From Casp-actino8 sp964513215 (GTDB lineage: Bacteria; Actinomycetota; Acidimicrobiia; Acidimicrobiales; Ilumatobacteraceae): a stretch of DNA of 23,460 nucleotides. Positions 6,155 through 14,590 of this stretch are shown piece after piece. The stretch covers positions 1-23,460 of the forward strand of contig CAZELU010000030.1 of NCBI GenBank assembly GCA_964513215.1. The letters run 5' to 3'. Numbering within the stretch: the stretch's first letter is position 1; each line of letters opens with the position of its first letter. The position numbers were made by a program, and so were the translations under genes. Below the pieces are notes generated by a model that saw only the letters and a program-made list of their open reading frames with translations, did no database searches and was not told where the DNA came from.

Positions 6155-7485
6155 CCGCCGTCGAGAACATCCGCCAGACCAGCGAAGGCGGACAGGAGAT
6201 GAAGCCCCGAAGCGAGATCGGGGCCCGCGAACTCATGCGTGAAGTCGGCGCGGTGTTGCGTCTGAGCGAGGCCGAGGCGGCCCAGCTCGGTCAGTTGCCG
6301 GTCGACTCCGACGAAGACCAGACGATGATCATCAACATGGGTCCGCAGCACCCGAGTACTCACGGTGTGCTGCGTCTCATGCTCGAACTCCAGGGCGAGA
6401 CCGTTCTGCGCTGCAAGCCCATCATCGGCTACCTGCACACCGGTATGGAGAAGACCGGTGAAGATCTCACCTATCTCCAGGGCGGCACCAACGTCACTCG
6501 CATGGACTACCTGAGCCCGCTCAACAACGAGCTGGTGTTCTCCATGGCCGTCGAGCGGTTGCTCGGTATCGAGGACGACATTCCCGAGCGCGCCGTCTGG
6601 ATGCGCATGCTCCTGTCCGAACTCAATCGCATGAGCAGCCACTTGCTCTTCCTCGCCACCAACGGCATGGACATCGGTGCGGTGTCGATGATGTTGTACG
6701 GATGGCGCGAGCGCGAAGAGGTGTTGCGCTTCTTCCAGAAGGTCACCGGTCTGCGCATGAACCACAACTTCATTCGCCCCGGCGGACTCGCGGCCGATCT
6801 GCCGCCGGGTTGGCGCGACGATGTTCTCGACATTCTCGACATGCTCCCGCCGCGTCTCGAGGAATACGACATCCTCATGACCAACCAGCCCATCTGGCGC
6901 GAGCGTCTACAAGGTGTCGGTGTCATCACCGCGAGCGAGGCCCTGGCCCTCGGGACCAGCGGTCCGATCCTTCGGTCCACCGGCGTCCCGTGGGATCTCC
7001 GTCGCGACATGCCCTACATGAAGTACGACGAGATGGAGTTCGACGTGATCGTCGGCTCGTACGGAGACGCGTTCGACCGTTACGCGATCCGGCTCAACGA
7101 AGTGCGCGAGTCGATGAAGATCGTGCGCCAGATCCTCGATCGCATGCCGTCGGGCGACTACCGGATCCAGAACAAGAAGGTCACACCGCCGCCGCGTGGT
7201 CGTATCGACGAGTCGATGGAAGCCCTCATCCACCACTTCAAGATCTTCACCGAGGGTTTCAAGGTTCCCGAGGGCGAGGCGTACGTGGGCATCGAGAGTC
7301 CGCGGGGCGAGATCGGCTGCTACATCGTGAGCGACGGTGGCCCCAAGCCCTACCGCATCCACATGCGCGCCCCGAGTTTCGTCAACATCCAGGCCCTTCC
7401 GCACATGATGCGGGGCGGTTTGGTCGCCGACGCCGTCGCCGTCATATCGTCGGTCGACCCCGTTCTCGGAGACGTCGATCGCTGA
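6151..7485 (+). CDS. nuoD: NADH:quinone oxidoreductase subunit D (NuoD)
   Basis: This 444-residue subunit (49 kDa family, related to the large subunit of NiFe hydrogenases) forms the quinone pocket with NuoB. The hallmark N-M-G-P-Q-H-P-S-T-H-G-V is at 62-73, G-Y-L-H-T-G-M-E-K at 93-101, and Y-L-Q with the candidate quinone-binding Tyr108 shortly after. The C-terminus ends in D-P-V-L-G-D-V-D-R, the usual family ending. I chose the GTG at 6151 because it overlaps the nuoC stop as GTGA, like the neighbouring junctions. This leaves an N-terminal extension of about 55 residues before the core, so an internal ATG at 6199 (residue 17) remains possible. An open frame continues upstream into nuoC but is only a shadow. 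Confidence 0.95.
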   Translation: MTAVENIRQTSEGGQEMKPRSEIGARELMREVGAVLRLSEAEAAQLGQLPVDSDEDQTMIINMGPQHPSTHGVLRLMLELQGETVLRCKPIIGYLHTGMEKTGEDLTYLQGGTNVTRMDYLSPLNNELVFSMAVERLLGIEDDIPERAVWMRMLLSELNRMSSHLLFLATNGMDIGAVSMMLYGWREREEVLRFFQKVTGLRMNHNFIRPGGLAADLPPGWRDDVLDILDMLPPRLEEYDILMTNQPIWRERLQGVGVITASEALALGTSGPILRSTGVPWDLRRDMPYMKYDEMEFDVIVGSYGDAFDRYAIRLNEVRESMKIVRQILDRMPSGDYRIQNKKVTPPPRGRIDESMEALIHHFKIFTEGFKVPEGEAYVGIESPRGEIGCYIVSDGGPKPYRIHMRAPSFVNIQALPHMMRGGLVADAVAVISSVDPVLGDVDR

Positions 7486-8099
7486 TGGCCCGCTTGACCG
7501 AAGAAAATGTCCGTTTGGCGCGTGAAATCATTGCGCGCTACCCGCGTTCGCGTTCGGCCACCATTCCGTTGTTGCATCTCGCCCAGCAACAGGATGGCTA
7601 CGTCTCCAACGATGCCATGGTGCACATCGGCGAACTGGTGGGCGCCACCTCGGCCGAAGTGTTCGGTACCGCGTCGTTCTACGAGATGTTCAAGTTCGAG
7701 CCGGTCGGCAAGTACCTCGTGAACATCTGCGGAACCATGTCGTGCGCGCTCATGGGTGCCGACGAGCTCATCCATCACGCCGAGCACGCGCTCGACGTGA
7801 AATTGGGTGGCACCACCGACGACGGACTCATCACTCTGGAGAGGGCCGAGTGTCAGGCCGCCTGCACCGAGGCACCGTGTCTGCAGGTCAACTATCGCTA
7901 TCGCTTCCGCGTCACCAACGAATCGTTCGACCAACTCGTCGACGACTTGCGCGCCGGCCGTCTCGACGGAGAGATTCCGCCGCACGGCACGGTGGCTCGT
8001 GTTCGTCAGCGCGTGGCCGCCGATCGTGTGGTGGGTGCGGTTGCTCCCGAAGACGTGTCCGATGGCCCGTCCTGGTTCGACGGAAAGGCGGCGTTGTGA
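7485..8099 (+). CDS. nuoE: NADH:quinone oxidoreductase subunit E (NuoE), N1a cluster
   Basis: This 204-residue thioredoxin-fold subunit of the NADH dehydrogenase module carries the [2Fe-2S] cluster N1a. The ligands are C82 and C87 (C-G-T-M-S-C) and C123 and C127 (C-Q-A-A-C), the standard spacing; C132 is an additional nearby cysteine. The N-terminal 75 residues are the usual helical bundle, with Q-D-G-Y at 36-39. The C-terminal 50 residues after the core are variable and longer than in enterobacteria. The ATG start shares one base with the nuoD stop (TGATG), and the stop overlaps nuoF (GTGA). Confidence 0.96.
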   Translation: MARLTEENVRLAREIIARYPRSRSATIPLLHLAQQQDGYVSNDAMVHIGELVGATSAEVFGTASFYEMFKFEPVGKYLVNICGTMSCALMGADELIHHAEHALDVKLGGTTDDGLITLERAECQAACTEAPCLQVNYRYRFRVTNESFDQLVDDLRAGRLDGEIPPHGTVARVRQRVAADRVVGAVAPEDVSDGPSWFDGKAAL

Positions 8100-9487
8100 C
8101 CTCCTATCCGCACGCACCCGGATTCATCGCGGGTGACCGTCCGCAGATCGTCACCTCACGATTCCAGTACGACGACTCGTTCACTCTCGAGCGTTATCTC
8201 GCGACCGGTGGCTATCAGGGTCTGAAGAAGGCGCTCGGTCGCACGCCCACCGACGTTCACGACGAAGTCAAGAACGCCACGGTGCTCGGTCGTGGTGGTG
8301 CCGGCTTCCCGGCCGGGACCAAGTGGGGTCTCACCCCGCAGGGCAAGTGGCCGCGGTATCTCGTGGTCAACGGCGACGAGAGCGAGCCCGGTACCTACAA
8401 GGACCGCCTGCTCATGGAGCGCGATCCGCATCAGCTCATCGAAGGATGTCTGATCGCGTGTTACGCCGCCGGACTGTCGCAGTGCTTCCTCTACATCCGT
8501 GGAGAAATGGCCGTGGCCCAAGAGCGTGTGGCCACCGCGTTGAACGAGGCCTACGCCGCGGGCTACGTCGGCAAGAACATCATGGGTAGCCGCTTCTCGG
8601 TCGACATCGTGTTGCACTGGGGTGCTGGCGCCTATGTCGTGGGTGAAGAAACTGCGCTCATCGAAAGTCTCGAAGGAAATCGCGGTATGCCGCGGCTGAA
8701 GCCTCCGTACTTCCCGGCTGCCATCGGTCTGTACGGTCAGCCCACCATCGTCAACAACGTCGAGACCCTCGCCAATCTCCCGTGGTTGCTCGTCAACGGT
8801 GCCGAGGCGTACACCGCGATCGGCACCAAGACATCGCCCGGTACGCGCATGGTCGCGGTGTCCGGACACGTGAAGCGTCCAGGTGTGTACGAGATCATCA
8901 ACGGAACCACCACGTTCCGCGATCTTCTCTACGGTGACGAGTTCTGTCAGGGCATTCGAAACGACAATCAACTCAAGGCTTTCGTGCCTGGTGGCGGTTC
9001 GGCTCCGTGGTTCACTCCCGAGCAACTCGATCTGCCTTTCGAGGCCAGCCAGGTCGGTCCAGCCGGCTCGATGCTCGGGTCGGGTGCGGTCATGGTGATG
9101 GATCACACCACCGACATCCCGCGCGCCGCGCTCACACTCACGCGCTTCTACGCTCACGAGTCGTGCGGCAAGTGCACGCCGTGTCGTGAGGGCGGAACCT
9201 GGCTCGAGCGAATCCTGTCGCGCATCGTCGACGGCAAGGGCACCGATGCCGACCTCGACCAGTTGCTCGAAGTGGGCGAGTCCATCTGCCCGGGTGCTTT
9301 CCCGCACGCATCGAGTTCCGAGCTCGGATTGTCGGCGGTGCCGTTCCCGTATCGCATGAACACCATCTGCTTCGTCGGCCCGTCGGCTTACGCGCCGGTC
9401 CACTCGGCCCTCACGTTGTTCCGGAGCGAATTCGAAGCGCGCGTCACCAAGCGCACCCGTATTCCGGTGTCGGGGTCGGTGTCATGA
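8096..9487 (+). CDS. nuoF: NADH:quinone oxidoreductase subunit F (NuoF), NADH/FMN site
   Basis: This 463-residue subunit binds NADH and FMN and holds cluster N3. The FMN/NADH glycine-rich loop G-R-G-G-A-G-F-P-A-G is at 65-74, N-G-D-E-S-E-P-G-T at 92-100 and G-A-G-A-Y-V-V-G-E-E-T-A at 176-187. N3 ligands are C357, C360 and C363 in S-C-G-K-C-T-P-C-R-E-G, plus C425 in T-I-C-F-V-G-P. Between C363 and C425 there are about 20 more residues than in the E. coli or Thermus proteins as I remember them, around 399-421, plus an extra cysteine C398. The GTG start overlaps the nuoE stop (GTGA). Confidence 0.96.
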   Translation: MTSYPHAPGFIAGDRPQIVTSRFQYDDSFTLERYLATGGYQGLKKALGRTPTDVHDEVKNATVLGRGGAGFPAGTKWGLTPQGKWPRYLVVNGDESEPGTYKDRLLMERDPHQLIEGCLIACYAAGLSQCFLYIRGEMAVAQERVATALNEAYAAGYVGKNIMGSRFSVDIVLHWGAGAYVVGEETALIESLEGNRGMPRLKPPYFPAAIGLYGQPTIVNNVETLANLPWLLVNGAEAYTAIGTKTSPGTRMVAVSGHVKRPGVYEIINGTTTFRDLLYGDEFCQGIRNDNQLKAFVPGGGSAPWFTPEQLDLPFEASQVGPAGSMLGSGAVMVMDHTTDIPRAALTLTRFYAHESCGKCTPCREGGTWLERILSRIVDGKGTDADLDQLLEVGESICPGAFPHASSSELGLSAVPFPYRMNTICFVGPSAYAPVHSALTLFRSEFEARVTKRTRIPVSGSVS

Positions 9488-11862
9488 CCTCCACCGAGAC
9501 CAACGTGACGAGCGACGAGAATCAGCCGCCCGTCGATCCCAACGCCGTCACGATGTCCATCAACGGTCGTTCGGTGGTCGCTCGCAAGGGTGAGCTCATC
9601 ATCGCCGCGGCCGATCGCAGCGGTGATTACATCCCGCGTTTCTGTTACCACCCGCGCATGAGCCCGGTCGGCATGTGCCGCCAGTGTCTCGTGGAAGTCG
9701 AAGGTCCGCGCGGACCCATGATGGTGGTGTCGTGCATGACGCCGGTGGCGGATGGACAAGTGGTGCGTACCGACACCCCGCAGGTGAAGCGTGCTCACGA
9801 GGGCATTCTCGAGTTGCTGCTCGCCAATCATCCGCTCGACTGTCCGGTGTGCGACAAGGGTGGCGAGTGTCCGCTGCAAGATCAGGCGTTCAGCCACGGT
9901 CCGGGTGAGAGTCGTTTCGTCGAAGAGAAGCGCCACTACGAGAAGCCGATTCCGATCAGCGACATCGTTCTGCTCGACCGCGAGCGGTGCATTCTGTGCG
10001 ATCGCTGCACACGCTTCGCCGACGAAGTGGCCGGCGACGCCCTCATTCACTTCACGTCGCGTGGCAACAACACTCAGGTGCTCACGTTCCCCGACGAGCC
10101 GTTCAGCAGCTACTTCTCGGGCAATACCGTGCAGATCTGCCCGGTCGGTGCTCTCACGGCCAAGCCCTATCGCTTCAAGGCGCGTCCGTGGGATCTCGAG
10201 AAGGTGGAGAGCACCTGCACCACGTGCTCGGTTGGTTGTCGTATCACGGTCGAGTCGAGTCGCGATCAGTTGCTGCGCTACCAAGGTGTCGACAGCGATC
10301 CCGTCAACTGGAGTTGGCTGTGCGACAAGGGGCGGTTCAATTTCGAGGCCGTCGCGTCCGACGCGCGTCTCGACCAGCCGCTCGTCAAGCGTGACGGAAA
10401 GTTCGTCGAAACCGATTGGTCGACGGCGTTGCGCGCTGCTGCCGAACTCGTGTCGTCGGCCCTGCGCGACGGTGGTGCCGGGAGCGTGGCCATCCTCGGT
10501 GGAGCACGTGGCACCAACGAAGACGCCTACGCGTGGTCGCGTTTGGCTCGCGCGCTCGGTACGTCGAATGTCGACGCTCAACTCGGCGACGGTCTGCCGT
10601 CGGTGGTGTACGCGTATCCGCAGGCCACCATCGACGAAGCGGCCAACGCGTCCACTGTCATCCTGCTCGGCCCCGATCTGAAAGAAGAGTTGCCCGTTCT
10701 TCACCTGCGTCTACGTGATGCATCCGAGAAGAAGCGCTCGAAGATCGTCGAGTTCGGTTCCAAGGAATCGGGACTCACGCGGTACGCCTGGAAGCACACC
10801 GGTCACGAGCCGGGTCAGCAGGTCGCCGCGGTGCGTTCGACGCTCACCGAAACCGCTGTCGTGAGCCAACTCGGCAAGGGCTCGGTCGTCGTGGTGGTGG
10901 GCCGTGGAAATCTCGCCGAGTCGTCCGAGTTCACCATGTCGGCTCTGGCTGCCGTGATGGAACTCGTCCCCAACGCCAAGGTGCTGCCGGTGCTGCGCCG
11001 TGGCAACGTGCGCGGTGCGTTGTCGGCTGGTCTCGGTTCGGGTTCATCCGTCGAGATTCTCGAACGCGCCGCCGCCGGCAAGATCAACTGTCTCGTCTTG
11101 GTGGGTTCCGATCCGCTGGCCGATTTCCCCGATGCCGATCTCGCACGCCGTGCGCTCTCCGGCGTTCCCAACATCGTGAGCCTCGACACGTTCATGACCT
11201 CGTCGTCGAGCCAAGCGCAGATCGTGCTACCTGCTGCGGCATTCGGCGAGAAGGATGGCACCACGACCAATCTCGAAGGTCGTGTCTCGCAGTTGTCGCG
11301 CAAGGTCACGACCCGCGGCACCTCGCGCCCCGACTGGATGGTCGCGGTCGAACTGGCCGATCTCCTCGACATCGACCTCGGAGTCGGATCGGTGCACGAC
11401 GTCTTCGAACAGATGGTGAGCACTCAGTCGGCGTTCCGTCCGATCGATCGGGCCGCACTCAAGGCATCGCCCGACGGTGTGCTCCTCGCTCACGTGGGTT
11501 CGGCGCCGATCGCGGCGCCTGTGCCCGAGGTTCCCGAGCGCGCTGGCTTCTCGTATCGCCTCGTCGTCAGCCGCAAGCTGTACGACGCGGGTCAGAACGT
11601 GGCCAACTCGCCGTCGTTGGCCTCGTTGGCACCCGGTGCAGCGATCTACTTGCATCCCCTCGATCTCGATCGACTGGGTGCCCCGGCCGGTTCGAACGTG
11701 AAGGCCATCGGTGCGCGCACGAGTGTGGTCATGCGGGTCGAGGCCGATGCCTCGGTGCACCGTGGCACCGCGTGGGTCCCGTTCAACCAGCCCGGTGGCA
11801 AAGTGGGCGAACTCATCGACGCCTCGGCGCTCGTGAACGACGTGCGACTGGAGAACATCTGA
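9484..11862 (+). CDS. nuoG: NADH:quinone oxidoreductase subunit G (NuoG)
   Basis: This 792-residue iron-sulfur subunit is the long electron wire of the peripheral arm. In order: an N-terminal [2Fe-2S] ferredoxin domain with N1b ligands C54, C65, C68, C84; N5 with H116, C120, C123, C129; N4 with C169, C172, C175, C219; then a molybdopterin-oxidoreductase-like domain opening with C245, C248, C252 and C280. These last four match the ligands of the extra off-pathway cluster N7, which is kept in some bacteria (E. coli, Thermus) and lost in mitochondria. The molybdopterin-like domain continues to about 660, and a formate-dehydrogenase-like C-terminal domain covers the rest. No functional Mo-cofactor is expected. 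ATGA overlap with nuoF; TGATG junction with nuoH. Confidence 0.96.
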   Translation: MTSTETNVTSDENQPPVDPNAVTMSINGRSVVARKGELIIAAADRSGDYIPRFCYHPRMSPVGMCRQCLVEVEGPRGPMMVVSCMTPVADGQVVRTDTPQVKRAHEGILELLLANHPLDCPVCDKGGECPLQDQAFSHGPGESRFVEEKRHYEKPIPISDIVLLDRERCILCDRCTRFADEVAGDALIHFTSRGNNTQVLTFPDEPFSSYFSGNTVQICPVGALTAKPYRFKARPWDLEKVESTCTTCSVGCRITVESSRDQLLRYQGVDSDPVNWSWLCDKGRFNFEAVASDARLDQPLVKRDGKFVETDWSTALRAAAELVSSALRDGGAGSVAILGGARGTNEDAYAWSRLARALGTSNVDAQLGDGLPSVVYAYPQATIDEAANASTVILLGPDLKEELPVLHLRLRDASEKKRSKIVEFGSKESGLTRYAWKHTGHEPGQQVAAVRSTLTETAVVSQLGKGSVVVVVGRGNLAESSEFTMSALAAVMELVPNAKVLPVLRRGNVRGALSAGLGSGSSVEILERAAAGKINCLVLVGSDPLADFPDADLARRALSGVPNIVSLDTFMTSSSSQAQIVLPAAAFGEKDGTTTNLEGRVSQLSRKVTTRGTSRPDWMVAVELADLLDIDLGVGSVHDVFEQMVSTQSAFRPIDRAALKASPDGVLLAHVGSAPIAAPVPEVPERAGFSYRLVVSRKLYDAGQNVANSPSLASLAPGAAIYLHPLDLDRLGAPAGSNVKAIGARTSVVMRVEADASVHRGTAWVPFNQPGGKVGELIDASALVNDVRLENI

Positions 11863-13070
11863 TGGTTCGCTTGCTCGCTCTCGATCCGCTCGCCATCGGC
11901 GATCTTCTCTGGACACCGCTCCTCATCATCATCCTGAAGGTCGTGGCGATCTTCGCCATCGGTCTCCTCGTGACCATGTTCATGGTGTGGTTCGAGCGCA
12001 AGGCGATCGCCGGCATGCAGAACCGCATCGGTCCCAACAAGGCCGGCCCGTGGGGTCTTCTGCAAACTCTCGCTGACGGCATCAAGTTGTTCTTCAAAGA
12101 AGACCTCTTGCCCGATCGCGCCGATCGCTTCGTCTTCAAGTTGGCGCCGTACCTGGCGTTCGTGCCGGCGTTCCTCGTGTGGTCGGTCATTCCGCTCGGT
12201 GGCGACTTCAGCGACGGCAAGAACGGCATCGTCACCTGGTTCGGTGAGCAGACGCGTGTTCAGCTGGCCGATCCGCCGGTTGGCATCTTGTTGGTTCTCG
12301 CGCTGTCGTCGATCGCGGTGTACGGCATCATGCTCGCTGGCTGGTCGAGTGGATCGAAGTATCCGCTGCTCGGTTCGGTTCGCGCCTCGGCCCAGATGGT
12401 GTCGTACGAAGCGGCACTCGGTCTGAGCATCGCCACGGTGCTCTTGCTCGCTGGCACGTTGTCCACCAGTGGCATCGTGGCCAATCAGGACGGCTTCGCC
12501 AACTGGCACGTGGTCTCCACGGGTGTGGTTCCGTTCATCATCTTCTTGTTGGCGGCCACGGCCGAACTCAACCGGCCGCCGTTCGACCTCGTCGAAGCCG
12601 AACAAGAACTCGTCGGTGGTTTCAACACCGAGTACTCCAGTATTCGCTTCGGCCTCTTCTTCCTGGCCGAATTCATGAACACCGTCACCATGAGCGGCAT
12701 CATCGTCACTCTTTTCTGGGGCGGACCGCAGGGACTGTTCGACATTCCCGTCATCCCGGGTGCCATCGAGGGAACCATCTGGTTCATCGCCAAGGTGCTG
12801 TTGTTCCTCTATGTGTACGTGTGGTTCCGCGCCACGTTGCCGCGGTTCCGTTACGACCAACTCATGGACCTCGGTTGGAAGATCCTGATCCCGATGTCGC
12901 TCGGCTGGTTCATGTTGATGGCGGCGTTGCGCCTCGGCCGCGACCAGGACTGGAACCAAGCGGTGGTGGCCATCGTGAGCGCGATCGTTCTGATCGTGTG
13001 CGCGGGCCTCATCTCCGTGGCCATGAAGGTCAGCCGAGCCAATCGCGAACGAGAGGGGGCCACGTTCTGA
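11862..13070 (+). CDS. nuoH: NADH:quinone oxidoreductase subunit H (NuoH)
   Basis: This 402-residue membrane subunit (ND1 family, about eight helices) forms the quinone tunnel and links it to the proton path. Signature E-R-K is at 45-47, R-I-G-P-N-K-A-G-P-W-G at 55-65, S-V-R-A-S-A-Q-M-V-S-Y-E at 172-183, A-E-L-N-R-P-P-F-D-L at 234-243 with the acidic E-A-E-Q-E-L right after, and G-F-N-T-E-Y-S at 253-259. The periplasmic loop at 112-135 is somewhat long, and the C-terminus has one more hydrophobic stretch (373-393). Start by TGATG overlap with nuoG; an upstream open frame inside nuoG was disregarded. Confidence 0.96.
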   Translation: MVRLLALDPLAIGDLLWTPLLIIILKVVAIFAIGLLVTMFMVWFERKAIAGMQNRIGPNKAGPWGLLQTLADGIKLFFKEDLLPDRADRFVFKLAPYLAFVPAFLVWSVIPLGGDFSDGKNGIVTWFGEQTRVQLADPPVGILLVLALSSIAVYGIMLAGWSSGSKYPLLGSVRASAQMVSYEAALGLSIATVLLLAGTLSTSGIVANQDGFANWHVVSTGVVPFIIFLLAATAELNRPPFDLVEAEQELVGGFNTEYSSIRFGLFFLAEFMNTVTMSGIIVTLFWGGPQGLFDIPVIPGAIEGTIWFIAKVLLFLYVYVWFRATLPRFRYDQLMDLGWKILIPMSLGWFMLMAALRLGRDQDWNQAVVAIVSAIVLIVCAGLISVAMKVSRANREREGATF

Positions 13071-13732
13071 TGGGTTACCTCGGTGGATTCCTCATCACCC
13101 TTCGTCAGGTGGGCCGACGCAATCGCGTGACCCGCGAATACTCCGGCGGTCGCGAGCTCAAGCGCGGTAAGCCGCAGCGTGACGAGAAGGCGCCCAAGCC
13201 CGAGCGTCTGCACGGTCGCCACGTCCTCAATCGGTACGAGGACGGAATGGAGAAGTGCATCGGCTGCGAACTGTGCGCGGGTGTGTGCCCGGCCAAGTGC
13301 ATTTACGTTCGCGGTGCCGACAACGATCCCGACAACCCGACGTCACCGGGCGAACGGTTCGGTTTCGTGTACGAGATCAATTACCTGCGGTGCATTCACT
13401 GCGACCTGTGCGTGGAGGCGTGCCCCACCGAGGCCATCACCGAGACCAAGTTGTTCGAGTTCTCGTTCACCAATCGGCGCGATGCCATCTACACCAAGTC
13501 CGAACTTCTCGTCGGTGACGACGGCAAGCCGAAGCACATGCCGTGGGAGGACTGGCGCGAAGGTGAAGATCTCCTGACGTCCGGCTGGGTGCGGGCCACC
13601 GCACCGTCGGGTGACGCCACGTTCGAAGGTGTGGTGGGCTGGAGCGGCGAACTCGGATACGGCGTTCGCGCCCCCGAACCCGATCAGATCAAGCGCGACT
13701 CCAGCCAGTCGGCAGCGAAGGCCGATCACTGA
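13070..13732 (+). CDS. nuoI: NADH:quinone oxidoreductase subunit I (NuoI), N6a/N6b clusters
   Basis: This 220-residue 8Fe ferredoxin-type subunit carries clusters N6a and N6b, which relay electrons from NuoG to N2 in NuoB. First set C63, C66, C69, C73 and second set C108, C111, C114, C118, each closing with C-P. The N-terminal amphipathic segment (1-30) and R-L-H-G-R-H-V-L at 46-53 are the usual membrane-docking elements. About 80 residues follow the second cluster, including an acidic W-E-D-W-R-E-G-E-D segment and a tail of low conservation, longer than the E. coli protein. TGATG junctions on both sides. Confidence 0.96.
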   Translation: MGYLGGFLITLRQVGRRNRVTREYSGGRELKRGKPQRDEKAPKPERLHGRHVLNRYEDGMEKCIGCELCAGVCPAKCIYVRGADNDPDNPTSPGERFGFVYEINYLRCIHCDLCVEACPTEAITETKLFEFSFTNRRDAIYTKSELLVGDDGKPKHMPWEDWREGEDLLTSGWVRATAPSGDATFEGVVGWSGELGYGVRAPEPDQIKRDSSQSAAKADH

Positions 13733-14271
13733 TGGAACTCGTCGTCTTCGTGATCGCCGCGGCGATGGTGATCGTCGGCGCGCTCGGTGTGATCTTGCGC
13801 CCCAACCCGGTGCACGCGGCCCTCAGCCTCGTTCTCACTCTGTTCGGTGTGGCCGTTCATTTCGTGGCGTTGGAAGCCCACTTCCTCGCTGCCGTGCAGG
13901 TGATCGTGTACGCCGGCGCGATCGTCGTGCTCTTCTTGTTCGTGATCATGTTGCTCGGCGTCGATCGCACCGAAGACATCTCCATCGAACCGTTCAAGGT
14001 CCAGCGTCCCATGGCCCTGGTGGTCGGCGTCGGTGTGATCGGTCTGGTCACGGCCGCGGTGTCGTCGTCGCGTGATGCGATCGGACGCGGTAACGGCCTC
14101 GAGATCCCCACCGTCACGGGCGACAACGACTCGAACGTTCGTCAGATCGCACGCAGCGTGTTCGGTGACTACGTGGTCGCATTCGAGCTCACCTCGGTCC
14201 TCCTTGTGGTGGCCGTGGTCGGGACCGTCATGCTGACGCGCCGGATCAAGTCGGGGAAGGGTGAGTCGTGA
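13732..14271 (+). CDS. nuoJ: NADH:quinone oxidoreductase subunit J (NuoJ)
   Basis: This 179-residue membrane subunit (ND6 family) has five hydrophobic segments, at about 3-22, 28-48, 52-75, 92-110 and 146-168. The third holds V-Y-A-G-A-I-V-V-L-F-L-F-V-I-M-L (59-74), the conserved helix whose pi-bulge couples quinone reduction to proton pumping. Residues 110-145 form a polar loop on the outer side. It starts by TGATG overlap with nuoI and ends in a GTGA overlap with nuoK. Confidence 0.95.
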   Translation: MELVVFVIAAAMVIVGALGVILRPNPVHAALSLVLTLFGVAVHFVALEAHFLAAVQVIVYAGAIVVLFLFVIMLLGVDRTEDISIEPFKVQRPMALVVGVGVIGLVTAAVSSSRDAIGRGNGLEIPTVTGDNDSNVRQIARSVFGDYVVAFELTSVLLVVAVVGTVMLTRRIKSGKGES

Positions 14272-14588
14272 GTCTGCTCGCCGCCACTCCCACCACCACG
14301 TGGTACCTCGTGCTCGGAGCCGTGCTCTTCGGTATCGGCGCCGTCGGTGTGCTGGTTCGTCGCAATCCGCTCGTGATGTTCATGTGCATCGAACTGATGC
14401 TCAACGCCGTCAACCTCAGCTTCGTGGCGCTGGCCAAGCGCCTGGGTGACATCGGCGGTCAGACCACCGTGTTCTTCGTGATGGTGGTGGCGGCGGCCGA
14501 AGTCGTGGTGGGTCTCGGAATCATCGTGTCGATCATGCGCCGCCGCCCCGGTGCGACGGCTGACGACATCGCGGAGTTGAAGGGCTGA
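14268..14588 (+). CDS. nuoK: NADH:quinone oxidoreductase subunit K (NuoK)
   Basis: This 106-residue three-helix membrane subunit (ND4L family) is part of the first proton channel. E42 in M-C-I-E-L-M-L-N-A-V-N and E78 in V-A-A-A-E-V-V-V-G-L are the two buried glutamates of the family (E36 and E72 in E. coli). The GTG start is inferred from the GTGA overlap with nuoJ. The stop is 2 nt before the nuoL ATG. Confidence 0.96.
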   Translation: MSLLAATPTTTWYLVLGAVLFGIGAVGVLVRRNPLVMFMCIELMLNAVNLSFVALAKRLGDIGGQTTVFFVMVVAAAEVVVGLGIIVSIMRRRPGATADDIAELKG

Positions 14589-14590
14589 CC

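Noticed and set aside
6702..7484. Upstream extension of the nuoE frame
   Set aside because: It overlaps the conserved core of nuoD in another frame; NuoE begins at the TGATG junction at 7485.
9484..11862. Formate dehydrogenase or another molybdoenzyme instead of NuoG
   Set aside because: The molybdopterin-like domain follows N1b, N5, N4 and N7 ligand sets and the gene sits between nuoF and nuoH, so it is NuoG.
11646..12959. Long minus-strand open frame opposite nuoG/nuoH
   Set aside because: It has the same antisense-shadow composition; nuoH on the plus strand has all family motifs.
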